A stretch of 64,000 nucleotides of DNA from Bradyrhizobium cytisi. GTDB taxonomy: Bacteria > Pseudomonadota > Alphaproteobacteria > Rhizobiales > Xanthobacteraceae. The first letter of the stretch is position 1; every line of letters begins with the position of its first letter. The notes beneath the pieces were generated by a model. That model saw only the letters and a list, made by a program, of their open reading frames with translations, made no database searches and was not told where the DNA came from. The position numbers were made by a program, and so were the translations under genes. Positions 26,001-34,054 of this stretch are shown one piece after another. The DNA is taken from contig NZ_VSSR01000070.1 in assembly GCF_008123515.1 (NCBI RefSeq), positions 1 through 64,000 on the forward strand, given 5' to 3'.

Positions 26001-26363
26001 ATGCGCACGACATCAAACATCATCCTGGCTAGCCTCGTGATTGCAGCCGCCGGCGCCGCGGTCGCGCAGGCGCCGCCCGCCCCGGCGACGCCGCCGCAAC
26101 AGACCGCGCCGCCATCCCCGCAGCACGCGGCCGACTGCACGCCGCAGGACCGCCCGAACCGCGCCACCACGCCCGACGGCACCACTACCGGCCAGGCCCG
26201 GGAACCGCTCGGCGACAAGCTGGCAAAATCCGACGGCGTGCTCTGCCCGCCCGCTGGCGTCGATCCCGAAATGCACGCCCCCGCGCCGAGTACGGATGGC
26301 AAAATGCCCGTCATCCCGCCCCCCGGTAGCCCCGGCGGCGACCCCACGGTCAAGCCGAAATAG
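26001..26363 (+). CDS. small secreted Pro/Ala-rich protein, unknown function
   Basis: A 120-residue protein with a signal peptide ('NIILASLVIAAAGAAVAQA', cut around residue 22). The mature part is rich in Pro, Ala and Thr, with two cysteines ('AADCTPQD' and 'GVLCPPAGVDPEMHAP') that could form one disulfide in the periplasm. The middle 'REPLGDKLAKSDGVLCPPAG' looks conserved rather than random. I recognise it only as a type of hypothetical protein common in Bradyrhizobium. It is monocistronic and followed by an inverted repeat. Confidence 0.65.
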   Translation: MRTTSNIILASLVIAAAGAAVAQAPPAPATPPQQTAPPSPQHAADCTPQDRPNRATTPDGTTTGQAREPLGDKLAKSDGVLCPPAGVDPEMHAPAPSTDGKMPVIPPPGSPGGDPTVKPK

Positions 26364-26388
26364 GCCGTAGTGCCGTACCCCAAAACGT

Positions 26389-26473
26389 CGTCATGCCCGG
26401 GCTTGTCCCGGGCATCCACTTCTTGGGACCGCAGATTAAGGCGTGGATGGCCGGGACAAGCCCGGCCATGACG
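26389..26473. repeat. long imperfect inverted repeat (intergenic palindromic element)
   Basis: Two 31-base arms (26389-26419 and 26443-26473) pair with two mismatches around a 23-base centre. Arms read CGTCATGCCCGGGCTTGTCC followed by CGGGCATCCAC. This is a typical rhizobial REP/RPE-like palindrome. It may end transcription of the small secreted protein. Confidence 0.7.
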
Positions 26474-26641
26474 GATTCGGCGGGGAGTTCGGCCCAAAAC
26501 AGGCTGATCTGTCCCCACGCGGACCTGTCCCGCCGAAGCTTTCGCGAAAGCGGAAGCGAAGGCGGATTGACTTCCCGCCGCCCCCTTCATTATATGCCGC
26601 GCGTTCGCGAGATCGGCCTTATCAGGCCTTCGCGACCCTGT

Positions 26642-26718
26642 GGCGGGGTAGCTCAGCTGGTTAGAGCACGGGAATCATAATCCTGGGGTCGGGGGTTCGA
26701 GTCCCTCTCCCGCTACCA
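26642..26718 (+). tRNA. tRNA-Met (CAT), elongator type
   Basis: A 77-base tRNA with encoded CCA. Acceptor arm GGCGGGG pairs with TCCCGCT (two G-U pairs). The D arm is GCTCAGCTGGTTAGAGC. The anticodon stem encloses a loop with CAT at 26676-26678, and the T arm has TTCGAGT. The variable loop and 'AGAGCAC' D-side match elongator tRNA-Met rather than initiator tRNA, which lacks the first pair. The gene is intact, and its 3' half overlaps the antisense end of the adjoining serine recombinase gene. Confidence 0.93.
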
Positions 26719-28333
26719 CCTTTCCCCACACTCCCGTTACTCGGTTGGGGTAGGCGGCTTCTCCGAGCAGGGCATTTAGGCGCCCGGCTATCTCGACCGC
26801 TACTCCGCCTGATCTGGCTGGATCCCGAAACACCGTGACCGTATCGACAAGGTCTCGAATGGCTTCTGCGGCCTCCGCGTCGCCGGTTGCGACACTTTTC
26901 CCCAATGCGTCTTCCAGCCGATTGAGCTGTTCCTCATACCGGTTCAGGACAGCCGGATGCAGCGCGACTTCTTTTGGGATAGTTGGTTCGTTCTGCAGCG
27001 CTTGGATTATCCGCTTTCGTTCGGCATCCAAAGCAGTCGACCGTGGTCCGAGAACAGAGGGGTCGCCGTGCCCTTTTGCGATCGCATCTACCAGTCGTTC
27101 GATTTCCCTGTTGATTTGACCAAGCTGCTGCTCAAGGCGTTGCCGTTTTGCATTTGATGTTGCCGTGAGGCGCTTCCGCTCCTCGAGATATGTCCTTACG
27201 TACTCCGCAATAACCTTCGGCGCGCGCAATTCGGTCTTCAGTCCGCTGAGAACCGCACTTTCGACGGTGTCCAAATAGAAAGTCTTGGCATCAGGACACA
27301 TGCCGCTCTCGGTCGCAGCCGAGCAGCGAATGCGAACACGCCCCGATTTGTCCCGCCCATTCGTTGCCATGCCCGAGCCGCATGAACCGCAGCGGAGCAA
27401 GCCAGACAGCATTCGACGGGGACGACGTTGATGACTCGGATGCGTGCAACTACGCTCCTGTTTGCGCTGCTGAGCAGCCCTGAACAATTCTGAATCGATA
27501 ATTGCAAGATGGGGCACTTCGGCTACCTGCCAATCACTCCTTGCATTTGGTCGCGATAGTCGCTTTCCCGTGTCAGGGTCTTTCACCATCCTAACTTTGT
27601 TCCAGACGAGACGGCCGACATAGAGCTCGTTCTGCAAAATTCCGGCAGCTCTCTCACGATTGCCGTTGATGGTTGATGCATTCCATGCGCGTCCTCGCGG
27701 AGCAGAAACCCTTTCCTTATTCAAATCGTGGGCAATTTCGCGAGGCGTTCGACCACTCACGTATTCCTGGAAGATGCGTCGGATGACTTGTGCTTCGGCC
27801 TCGAGGATCACACGTTCACCGCTTCTTCCCGCGACTGCGGCGTATCCGTACGTCAGGCCGCCGCCGGCCAAACCTTGCTTGACCCGTCCCGCTAGACCGC
27901 GACGCACTTTGTGCGCGTTGTCCTCACGATAGAGTTGCCCGACCAGACCGCGAAGGCCAACCAGTACGGTGTTAACGACGCCTTCGTGTACCGCTCGGAT
28001 CTCGATTCCGAGAAAAGAGAGCCGTTTATGGATACCGGCGAGGTCTTCCATGTCTCTAGAAAGGCGATCGAGCGCCTCGACGACCACTACGTCAAAGGAT
28101 TCCTCTCGCGCGTGATCCAACATCCGCAGAAGGCCTTCGCGTCCCATGATCGACCCGCCCGAACGTGCACGATCTTCGTAGGTGCGGATAACAGTTAAGC
28201 CCTCGCGCTCAGCGTAGGTTCGACAAAGTGAAAGCTGATCTTCAATCGAACGCTCGTTCTGAAGATCCGTCGAAAACCGAGCATAAATCGTTGCCCTTTT
28301 CCCCTTCGTTTCGATTGGCGAGTTCTCTTTCAT
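26675..28333 (-). CDS. large serine recombinase (site-specific integrase of a mobile element)
   Basis: A 552-residue recombinase. Residues 15-160 are the catalytic resolvase domain ('ATIYARFSTDLQNERSIEDQ', Ser nucleophile in the 'FSTD' region; 'VVVEALDRLSRDMEDLAGIH'). A recombinase domain follows ('LTYGYAAVAG', 'IFQEYVSGRTPREIAHDLNK'). A zinc ribbon ('LLRCGSCGSGMATNGRD' with later cysteines), a coiled coil (about 400-470) and a tail complete it. The start at 28333 has GAGGGA just upstream; the longer frame to 28597 lacks such a site. The last about 15 residues ('GEGLEPPTPGL') are read antisense through the tRNA-Met 3' half, typical of an integrase sitting at its attachment site. Confidence 0.9.
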   Translation of the reverse strand: MKENSPIETKGKRATIYARFSTDLQNERSIEDQLSLCRTYAEREGLTVIRTYEDRARSGGSIMGREGLLRMLDHAREESFDVVVVEALDRLSRDMEDLAGIHKRLSFLGIEIRAVHEGVVNTVLVGLRGLVGQLYREDNAHKVRRGLAGRVKQGLAGGGLTYGYAAVAGRSGERVILEAEAQVIRRIFQEYVSGRTPREIAHDLNKERVSAPRGRAWNASTINGNRERAAGILQNELYVGRLVWNKVRMVKDPDTGKRLSRPNARSDWQVAEVPHLAIIDSELFRAAQQRKQERSCTHPSHQRRPRRMLSGLLRCGSCGSGMATNGRDKSGRVRIRCSAATESGMCPDAKTFYLDTVESAVLSGLKTELRAPKVIAEYVRTYLEERKRLTATSNAKRQRLEQQLGQINREIERLVDAIAKGHGDPSVLGPRSTALDAERKRIIQALQNEPTIPKEVALHPAVLNRYEEQLNRLEDALGKSVATGDAEAAEAIRDLVDTVTVFRDPARSGGVAVEIAGRLNALLGEAAYPNRVTGVWGKVVAGEGLEPPTPGL

Positions 28334-28822
28334 GATCTTCCCTCGCGGCCAGACGGGCAAGTACGCGCGCGAGGCGTAAGATCGCTCGTCTGGATTTGTC
28401 TGCAAGGGCAATTTTCGATTCACATCGGTAGTCATCTCGAGCATCATGCTCGGGCGCCCCTTGACCGGAAAGGCGACTATGCATTCGGCGCGGAATCGGA
28501 TGCTGGAGCGAAGTAAAAGGGATGAGCTCGTAAGAGCGTCGAGGGCCGGAGAAGCCGGTGGCGAGATCCCTACAGGCAGCTCTCGGCGATCTTGCAAACC
28601 CAGGGAAACGCCGGCACCGTCACAAGCACTCTCTTTTTGGTCGATTCACGCTTGGCGCCAGTTCGCTATGAACGGCTGACTATCGATAAGCTCGCTTGCC
28701 ATCCTCGTGATTGAATCGACCGTCCGTCACGATTCAGTCGGACCACACTGGTGCCGACGCGGCTCGCTCGCTTAACGAGCCGGAAATGTCATCCCCGAAG
28801 GTCTCGCTGACTCTCCTGACGA

Positions 28823-28876
28823 AGCAGCTGACTCTTAATCAGCGGGTCCCAGGTTCGAGCCCTGGTGCGCCCACCA
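28823..28876 (+). pseudogene. 3' half of tRNA-Lys (CTT), probable attachment-site remnant
   Basis: The stretch starts AGCAGCTGACTCTTAATCAG, with the CTT anticodon at 28834-28836. It continues with an intact T arm (GGTTCGAGCC) and acceptor 3' strand plus CCA (GTGCGCCCACCA). The acceptor 5' strand and the D arm (expected GGGCGCG...GGTAG) are absent; unrelated sequence precedes. It is therefore not a working tRNA. A 3' half ending in CCA is the usual product of integration into a tRNA gene. Confidence 0.75.
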
Positions 28877-29275
28877 AATAAATCAAGACCTTAGCAAGAG
28901 AAACCCTTTGAGACCGACGGACTAAAACGGTTTTTCAAACGGTGTTTTTTGGCGGCCAGCCGGCGAGTCCACTCTCGGCATTCGGCATTGTGATCTACTC
29001 TGTCCGTCTCGACGGAGGCCAAGGCGACTCGAAGGCCGTCTGGCAGAACCGCTTCCTTGATGTTGTATGTAGTTCAGAGCCGCACGACATAGCCGGCATT
29101 TTTTCACTTCTGTTCAATGTCATCGGCGGCGCATTGGGGCAGCTGCGCGGCGCCTCCACCGAAATAGTGCTTGAAGTCGATGTGAACTTATGTTGTCTGG
29201 CCGATAAGCCGCCATGCGGTCATAGAGGAGAACCGATCCCGTCTCGAAGCGCCGATAGACCGATTTGTGCATCGG

Positions 29276-29321
29276 CGGTTTTGATTCCGCCATTCGGAGG
29301 TTCGATCCCTCCCGCCCCAGC
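29276..29321 (+). pseudogene. 3' half of tRNA-Gln (TTG), probable attachment-site remnant
   Basis: The sequence reads GCGG then TTTTGATTCCGCC, then ATTCGGAGG TTCGATCCC TCCCGCCCCAGC. It matches the anticodon arm (TTG), variable loop, T arm and 3' acceptor strand of tRNA-Gln, with one base apparently missing in the anticodon stem. The final CCA is broken (GCA followed by AAAAA). No D arm or 5' acceptor is present. The antisense frame gives the 'WGGRDRTSEWRNQN'-type peptide known from integrase tails at tRNAs. Confidence 0.7.
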
Positions 29322-29677
29322 AAAAAAGATTCCGATAAATCAGAAGATTAGCAAGCGAGTTGCGACGCATTCGCACGGATTCCGTGTTGCGTCGTCTACC
29401 AAAAATTTCCGTTTTTTTTCAATGGCTCCCAAAAATTGCCGGCGGCTCCACGCAATATGGATGCAACATGAAATGGGGAAACGCCAGGGAGTGGAATAAA
29501 GTCAGTCGCGCAGTCGGGCGACAGAAAAGTAAGGCTCGGCTTCCAAATTCAACGCGCTTAACTTGGCTTTCAAAAGCCGACGCAGATCGACTGGCTGCGC
29601 AAGCACAGTGCGAAGATCGTAACCCTCCATCAGTATGATGCGCTTATTCGGATTGCCGCAAATGCGCGTCGCCCAAC

Positions 29678-29878
29678 TTAGGAGCGAGCTCTCATCGTCA
29701 TCTGCTCAACCAATTGCTTGAGATGCCGGTCGACAGACGTCGACCAGCGGGCCAAATCCGCCCGTCGATAGGCTTGGCCTGGCTTCAAATGCCTCTTGAG
29801 TTCGTCGAGCTTGCTCATGCCCTGCCAAACCAAGACGCCCACGGTGCAAACGCCCGTCACGATATTGATAGCCCTCAT
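29678..29878 (-). CDS. 66-residue protein with one N-terminal membrane segment, unknown function
   Basis: ATG 29878 is preceded by GGAGGG at an optimal 7-base spacing, which is the main reason to accept it. Residues 4-20 ('INIVTGVCTVGVLVWQG') are hydrophobic. The rest is basic and helical ('SKLDELKRHLKPGQAYRRAD', 'HLKQLVEQMTMRAR'). A signal anchor with a cytoplasmic basic tail is likely. It diverges from the truncated frame at 29982. No family recognised. Confidence 0.5.
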   Translation of the reverse strand: MRAINIVTGVCTVGVLVWQGMSKLDELKRHLKPGQAYRRADLARWSTSVDRHLKQLVEQMTMRARS

Positions 29879-29981
29879 GCCATGTCCCTCCGTACCGATA
29901 TCGCGCAGGGCGAGTAGGGCAGAAATTTGACTTTTCTAGCTCCGTCCCCTGCTACGATCAGCAATCTCAGGAGCGAGGCCG

Positions 29982-30122
29982 GTGACATTTGAGGCGATCG
30001 TTGACGATTACATCTCTCAGCGACGGCGTCATGCCCTCGCCGAACTAGACGAATTCAGGAAGCTGCGAACGCTACAAGAGGCTACGCGCTCATCGCATCG
30101 GCCGCGGAAGTCGCCGCAGTGA
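29982..30122 (+). pseudogene. truncated N-terminal fragment of a hypothetical rhizobial protein
   Basis: GTG 29982 lies about 9 bases after AGGAG and opens a 46-codon frame. The first 34 residues ('FEAIVDDYISQRRRHALAEL' and 'DEFRKLRTLQEAT') look like the start of a short DNA-associated or toxin-linked hypothetical protein seen in rhizobia. From about 30085 the frame runs into the antisense of the acyl-CoA dehydrogenase fragment and then stops. I infer that it is cut by a rearrangement. Confidence 0.4.
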
Positions 30123-30882
30123 CCGCGGCGGCGACCTCGCCACCTAGTCGCGCGAGATTATGCTGCACCGCTTGATACTTCGAGATGGTTCGCTCGAAGG
30201 CAACGCGTTCCGTCGAATAGCGCACGGACAACTCCAGCATCGCCTCCAGTGCCCCGCTGATCTGTTGGCTGCGCACGGCGCTGCCCATCAAGAAAAGGGA
30301 GGTCGGATCGAACTCGTTTGGCGCAGTCGCAATAGCGGCCGGCTGCACGCCGGCAACGGAAACAGTATCCGCCGCGTCGCCTGCAAGGTTCTCGAAGCGA
30401 TCAATGCGGCAAAGCGAGGCATCCACCAAAGCGATCCTGACTCCTGCAGCGCTCTTGGCAAGAACGGCAAAATGAGCGGCATCGCGCGCGAACGGGATGC
30501 GCCTCGCCTGTCCGGTCAATCGCCCCTCGGCGTCCAGTCCGATCAGTTCACGCGGGTCGCCGGGCAACACCGTCATCATTCCTTCCGGCGCGACGATTCC
30601 GCCCTGCGACAACAGCCACCCCGCAAGCATGGTCTCCGCCAGCGGAACCGCAAGGGCTGACCTTCCGGCCGCGCGCAGCACGGCAAAGCCATCGATCAGG
30701 CTCGCGCCCGAACCGCCGTGCTGTTCCAATACCCACGCCAACGGCAGACCGGCCTCGGCAAGTGCGCGCCACAACGGCGTCTTCCACGCATCGCCCCGAG
30801 CGTGCGCGACTTCTTGCAGATCCGCCAGGTCGGCGAAGATCCGTTCGGCGGTGGAAACGACGATATTGTCTTCATCTGACAT
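30082..30882 (-). pseudogene. acyl-CoA dehydrogenase, truncated at the 3' end
   Basis: 266 residues remain of a protein that is normally 370-400 long. ATG 30882 has AGGAG 7 bases upstream. The N-terminal helical domain ('ALAEAGLPLAWVLEQHGGSG'), middle beta domain and the beginning of the C-terminal helical domain ('RYSTERVAFERTISKYQAVQ', 'HNLARLGGEVAAAV') are present. The remaining about 100 residues, which form the flavin and tetramer contacts, are missing. The frame ends at TAG 30082-30084, where another gene fragment begins on the other strand. It was probably part of an acyl-CoA degradation set with the enoyl-CoA hydratase at 32374. Probably non-functional. Confidence 0.75.
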
Positions 30883-31085
30883 GGAGGCTCCTGACTTGGA
30901 CGGAACGCAACTCGAGCGGGACAACGGCCTATTCGGCTTGGGCATTCCGATCGTCCGCTCGCTTCTGGGCTTGTGATCTCCTCTGGCGACAGCTTGAGCT
31001 TGCCGGCAAGATCGGTCGAGAAATCCACCGAAAACAGAATGGCGGATACCTTTGCACACCTGCGAAATCGCCGATTGCGAGACAA

Positions 31086-31949
31086 TCAATCGCTCAAGTG
31101 AAACTTGATCGCATCACGCATCACGGCCGCAAATGCCTTCTCTTGCGAGACGAGGGCGTCGGTGAGGCCAGCAACGCAAATGGCGAGAGGCTCGCTGGAT
31201 TCAGCTACTCGCGGGAGAGCCATGGCCACCACGCCGGCGCCTGGCGTTACCAGACTGAGCGACAATGCATGGCCCTGCTTTCGCACCTTGCCGAGTTCGA
31301 CCAGCAACGCCTTGACATCGACCTGCTTCTCGGGATGCGTTTCATAGGAGTTGAGCAGCTTGACCAGACGGCGGACCTCCTTGTTGGAATACCGAGACAG
31401 CAGCGCATAGCCCAATCCGGACTTTGCCAGCGGGCGGAGCGTTCCGGAGCGCACGTGCAAGCGCATGGGAACCTTGGATTGGATGACGTGGATGTATTGC
31501 GCGGCCAGACCGTTGCGCAGGCCGACCATGACAGTCTCCCCAGTCCTTGCCGACAAATCCTCCATCAGGTTGATCAAGCGCCCACGGCGGAACAGAACGG
31601 GGCTGAGCCAGTGGCCCAGCATCGAGATCCGCGCCGTCGGGATGTAGGTTCGGCGGCCGGCGTCATAATGCAGATAGCCAAGCGCGGTCATCGTCCGCAT
31701 CAAAGCGGACGTGCTCGACTGCGGGAAATGCAACGCGGCAGCCACGTCGATAACCGATGCGGCGGACTGATGCTCCTCGAAAAACTCGAGAACCTCGAAC
31801 ACGCGCTTCGCCGACTTGACGGTGTTGTCGATCTTCTGATCTGGCGGCACCAGACTCTGCGTAACCTTGGGAATGTCGCGACGCAATTCAGGTGTCAAAC
31901 CGCGCGTGGGCGCCGGTCTGACGGGCTCATTCCTTTTCACGACCGCCAT
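31086..31949 (-). CDS. IclR family transcriptional regulator
   Basis: A 287-residue regulator. The winged helix-turn-helix is at residues 35-95 ('NTVKSAKRVFEVLEFFEEHQ', 'VAAALHFPQSSTSALMRTMT', 'ALGYLHYDAGRRTYIPT'). The effector-binding domain follows ('TGETVMVGLRNGLAAQYIHV', 'GLGYALLSRYSNKEVRRLVK', 'GAGVVAMALPRV'). ATG 31949 begins just before the conserved part; a longer frame to 32213 exists, and neither start has a clear ribosome-binding site. IclR proteins respond to small carboxylic or aromatic metabolites. It lies between the truncated dehydrogenase and the enoyl-CoA hydratase, which are likely former targets. Confidence 0.85.
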   Translation of the reverse strand: MAVVKRNEPVRPAPTRGLTPELRRDIPKVTQSLVPPDQKIDNTVKSAKRVFEVLEFFEEHQSAASVIDVAAALHFPQSSTSALMRTMTALGYLHYDAGRRTYIPTARISMLGHWLSPVLFRRGRLINLMEDLSARTGETVMVGLRNGLAAQYIHVIQSKVPMRLHVRSGTLRPLAKSGLGYALLSRYSNKEVRRLVKLLNSYETHPEKQVDVKALLVELGKVRKQGHALSLSLVTPGAGVVAMALPRVAESSEPLAICVAGLTDALVSQEKAFAAVMRDAIKFHLSD

Positions 31950-32373
31950 CTCCGCTGCTTGCCCTGCTGCCAAACCCGGCTCTTGAGCCACCAGCTTCCA
32001 AACTGGTCGGGGCGGCCGGCCCCCTCGGGATCGCAACCCAGTTGAAAGCGCCGCCCGCGCCGGCCAGCGACCTTCTCGGCCAAGCGCAATCGCGGTCGCC
32101 TTTCCGTCTCGCAGTGTGGATTCGACGTATTCGGGTTCACAAATGAGGCCTAGCTGGGAGATGATAAGGCCAAGACATCCCACACGATACCCGTTCGCAA
32201 ATAATGGCGTCAAATTAGAAAAGTGTTCTGAAGAAACTCATATGCAGTTTGAACCGTCATTCGCGCGAATTCCTCATTGACGCCACCAGAAATTCGCAGC
32301 ATCGGTGCGTTCGCTGACGTAATGGGACGCTGAGCGTTAGCGGTGGTTATTCAATGCAAACGGAGAGAGCCAG
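31950..32373. other. intergenic stretch between divergent IclR and enoyl-CoA hydratase genes
   Basis: About 420 bases. It probably contains the divergent promoters and an IclR operator, but no clear inverted repeat was found by eye. Part of it could encode an N-terminal extension of the IclR protein (frame open to 32213). A GGAGAGAG ribosome-binding site for the hydratase is at the right end. Confidence 0.4.
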
Positions 32374-33207
32374 ATGAACGACGAGACGTTGGCTGCCGGG
32401 CTGGACAATCGCTATGCCAAGTATGCGCGGCTTCAGTTCGACTGGCCGCAGCCGCGCGTCCTACGGGTTACGATGTCGAACGGCAAGATGAACTCCGCCG
32501 ATGAGAAAATGCACGGCGAGCTCGGCATGGTCTGGCGGGATATCGACAGCGATCCCAGCGTCTCAGCCGTCATCCTGACTGGTGCGGGCAGAGCCTTCTC
32601 AGCGGGTGGCGATTTCGCGATGATGGAGCGCATCATCGACGATCATGACACGCGGATCCGTAACTGGAAGGAAGCCCGAGACATCGTCTACAACGTCATC
32701 AATTGCTCCAAGCCCATCGTCAGTGCAATCAGGGGGCCGGCGGTCGGTGCCGGCCTCGCTTGCGGCTTGCTGGCAGACGTCTCCATCGCCACCAAGACGG
32801 CGCGCATCATTGACGGGCATACGAAGCTAGGCTTGGCAGCGGGTGATCATGCGGCGATTGTGTGGCCGCTGTTGTGCGGAATGGCGAAGGCAAAATACTA
32901 TCTGTTGCTGTGCGATCAGCTTTTGGGCGAAGAGGCGGAGCGGATCGGTGTCGTGTCGATGTGCTGCGAGGACGACGAACTGGACGCAAAAGCGATCGAA
33001 GTCGCCGGCCGCCTTGCTGCAGGACCGCCGAGTGCCATTCGCTGGACGAAATACGCGCTCAACAATTGGCTCCGGCAGGCCGGGCCGACATTCGATGCTT
33101 CGTTGGCGCTTGAATTCATGGGATTTACAGGACCGGAAGTGAAGGAAGGCCTTGCGGCTCTCGTGGAAAAGAGACCGCCGGCATTTCAACTGGATTGTCC
33201 GCTCTGA
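32374..33207 (+). CDS. enoyl-CoA hydratase/isomerase family protein
   Basis: A 277-residue crotonase-fold protein starting at ATG 32374 behind GGAGAGAG. The oxyanion-hole segments are visible: 'SAVILTGAGRAFSAGGDFAM' and 'KPIVSAIRGPAVGAGLACGL', then 'TKTARIIDGHTKLGLAAGDH'. The usual catalytic glutamates of true hydratases are not obvious; 'LGLAAGDHAAIVWP' is the region where one would be expected, so an isomerase, decarboxylase or other crotonase activity is possible. It hydrates or rearranges an acyl-CoA in the cytoplasm. It is divergent from the IclR regulator. A broken glnS piece follows directly. Confidence 0.83.
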   Translation: MNDETLAAGLDNRYAKYARLQFDWPQPRVLRVTMSNGKMNSADEKMHGELGMVWRDIDSDPSVSAVILTGAGRAFSAGGDFAMMERIIDDHDTRIRNWKEARDIVYNVINCSKPIVSAIRGPAVGAGLACGLLADVSIATKTARIIDGHTKLGLAAGDHAAIVWPLLCGMAKAKYYLLLCDQLLGEEAERIGVVSMCCEDDELDAKAIEVAGRLAAGPPSAIRWTKYALNNWLRQAGPTFDASLALEFMGFTGPEVKEGLAALVEKRPPAFQLDCPL

Positions 33208-33240
33208 GGAGACGAGACTATCTCATTCTGTCGCTCCCCC

Positions 33241-33640
33241 CGAGCCTATGCTCATTTCATGAAATGCACCGGCGTCATCAAGAACGACGTCGGCGCGGTG
33301 GTCGAGCTGCGCTGTACTTACGATTGCGCGACCCGCGACGGCAACGCGCCGGGCGGACGCAAGGTCAAGGCCACCATGCATTGTCTGCCGGCGGCCCAGT
33401 CGCGCCTAGCTGAAATCCGCGTTTACAATCAGTGTTCGCCAAGCCGAGCCGCGAGCCGGCAATTTTGCCGCCGACATCAATCCGCAGTCGATAGAAGTGC
33501 TGTCCGACGCGGGGATCGAGGCCAGCATGGTCGAAAGCAATTCGAACGAGGTGAACAGGCGATCGACATCGCAAAAGCTGGTGTTCAACCGTACCGTCGG
33601 CCTACGCGACACCTTTGCCAAGGAAGACGCCAAGGGCTGA
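33241..33640 (+). pseudogene. glnS: glutaminyl-tRNA synthetase, C-terminal remnant with frameshift
   Basis: Two reading frames together match the anticodon-binding C-terminal domain of GlnRS. The first (about 33241-33432) reads 'MKCTGVIKNDVGAVVELRCT' and then 'YDCATRDGNAPGGRKVKATM'. After a frameshift near 33432 the second reads 'GNFAADINPQSIEVLSDAGI' and 'KLVFNRTVGLRDTFAKEDAK', ending at TGA 33640. The catalytic N-terminal two thirds are absent, and there is a further small internal loss before 'KLVFNRTVG'. It is not functional. A complete glnS must exist elsewhere. Confidence 0.8.
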
Positions 33641-33667
33641 AGCCCGTTCAAAACGATTGGATATTCG

Positions 33668-34054
33668 ATGCCATATGCTGCCGACGACATCGCATCCGAC
33701 ATCATCGCGAAATGGGCCGCGGCTTTCAGCAGACTGGACGCCGACGCGCTTTCCTCGCTCTATTCAAAGCATGCGCTGTTCTTCGGCTCGAACCCGAAAC
33801 TGTACCGCGGGAGAGACGGTGTTGCGGCCTACTTCAAGGGATTGCCGCGGTGGCGGACAACTGCCGTTCAATTCAGCGACGTCGTCTTCGAACTGGTCGG
33901 CCCCGATCTGGTCAATGTCGCCGGCACGGCGTCGTTTGACGTTGATCAAGGTGCGATAAAACTGTCGCTCAAGATTACCTGGGTGATCGCCCGCGAAGAC
34001 GGCGACTGGAAAATCGTCAGCCATCACGTCTCGTCGAAGGCCCCGTTGATTTAA
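33668..34054 (+). CDS. NTF2-like (SnoaL/DUF4440-type) protein
   Basis: A 128-residue protein with the cone-shaped NTF2-like pattern: an N-terminal helix ('SDIIAKWAAAFSRLDADALS'), 'LYSKHALFFGSNPKLYRGRD', 'GVAAYFKGLP', then four beta strands ending 'ITWVIAREDGDWKIVSHHVS'. Members act as small-molecule isomerases or binding modules, or have unknown roles. No catalytic residues can be assigned. It starts 27 bases after the glnS remnant and seems intact, with GC-rich codon use like core genes. Confidence 0.7.
   Translation: MPYAADDIASDIIAKWAAAFSRLDADALSSLYSKHALFFGSNPKLYRGRDGVAAYFKGLPRWRTTAVQFSDVVFELVGPDLVNVAGTASFDVDQGAIKLSLKITWVIAREDGDWKIVSHHVSSKAPLI

Larger units (their letters stand above)
28334..29677. 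other. gene-poor accessory stretch holding two tRNA 3' halves
   Basis: Apart from the two tRNA remnants, no convincing gene is found. Open frames such as 28942-29499 (plus) have no ribosome-binding site, and part of one reads through the tRNA-Gln remnant. The left end should contain the promoter of the serine recombinase. The base composition looks more AT-rich than the flanking chromosome. Confidence 0.45.

Noticed and set aside
28811..28876. Complete tRNA-Lys gene
   Set aside because: Only the 3' half fits. The sequence upstream does not form the D arm or the acceptor 5' strand.
29188..29376. Small minus-strand protein ending in 'EWRNQNRRC'
   Set aside because: It reads through the tRNA-Gln remnant in antisense. 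There is no upstream gene body, so it is not a recombinase remnant of useful length.
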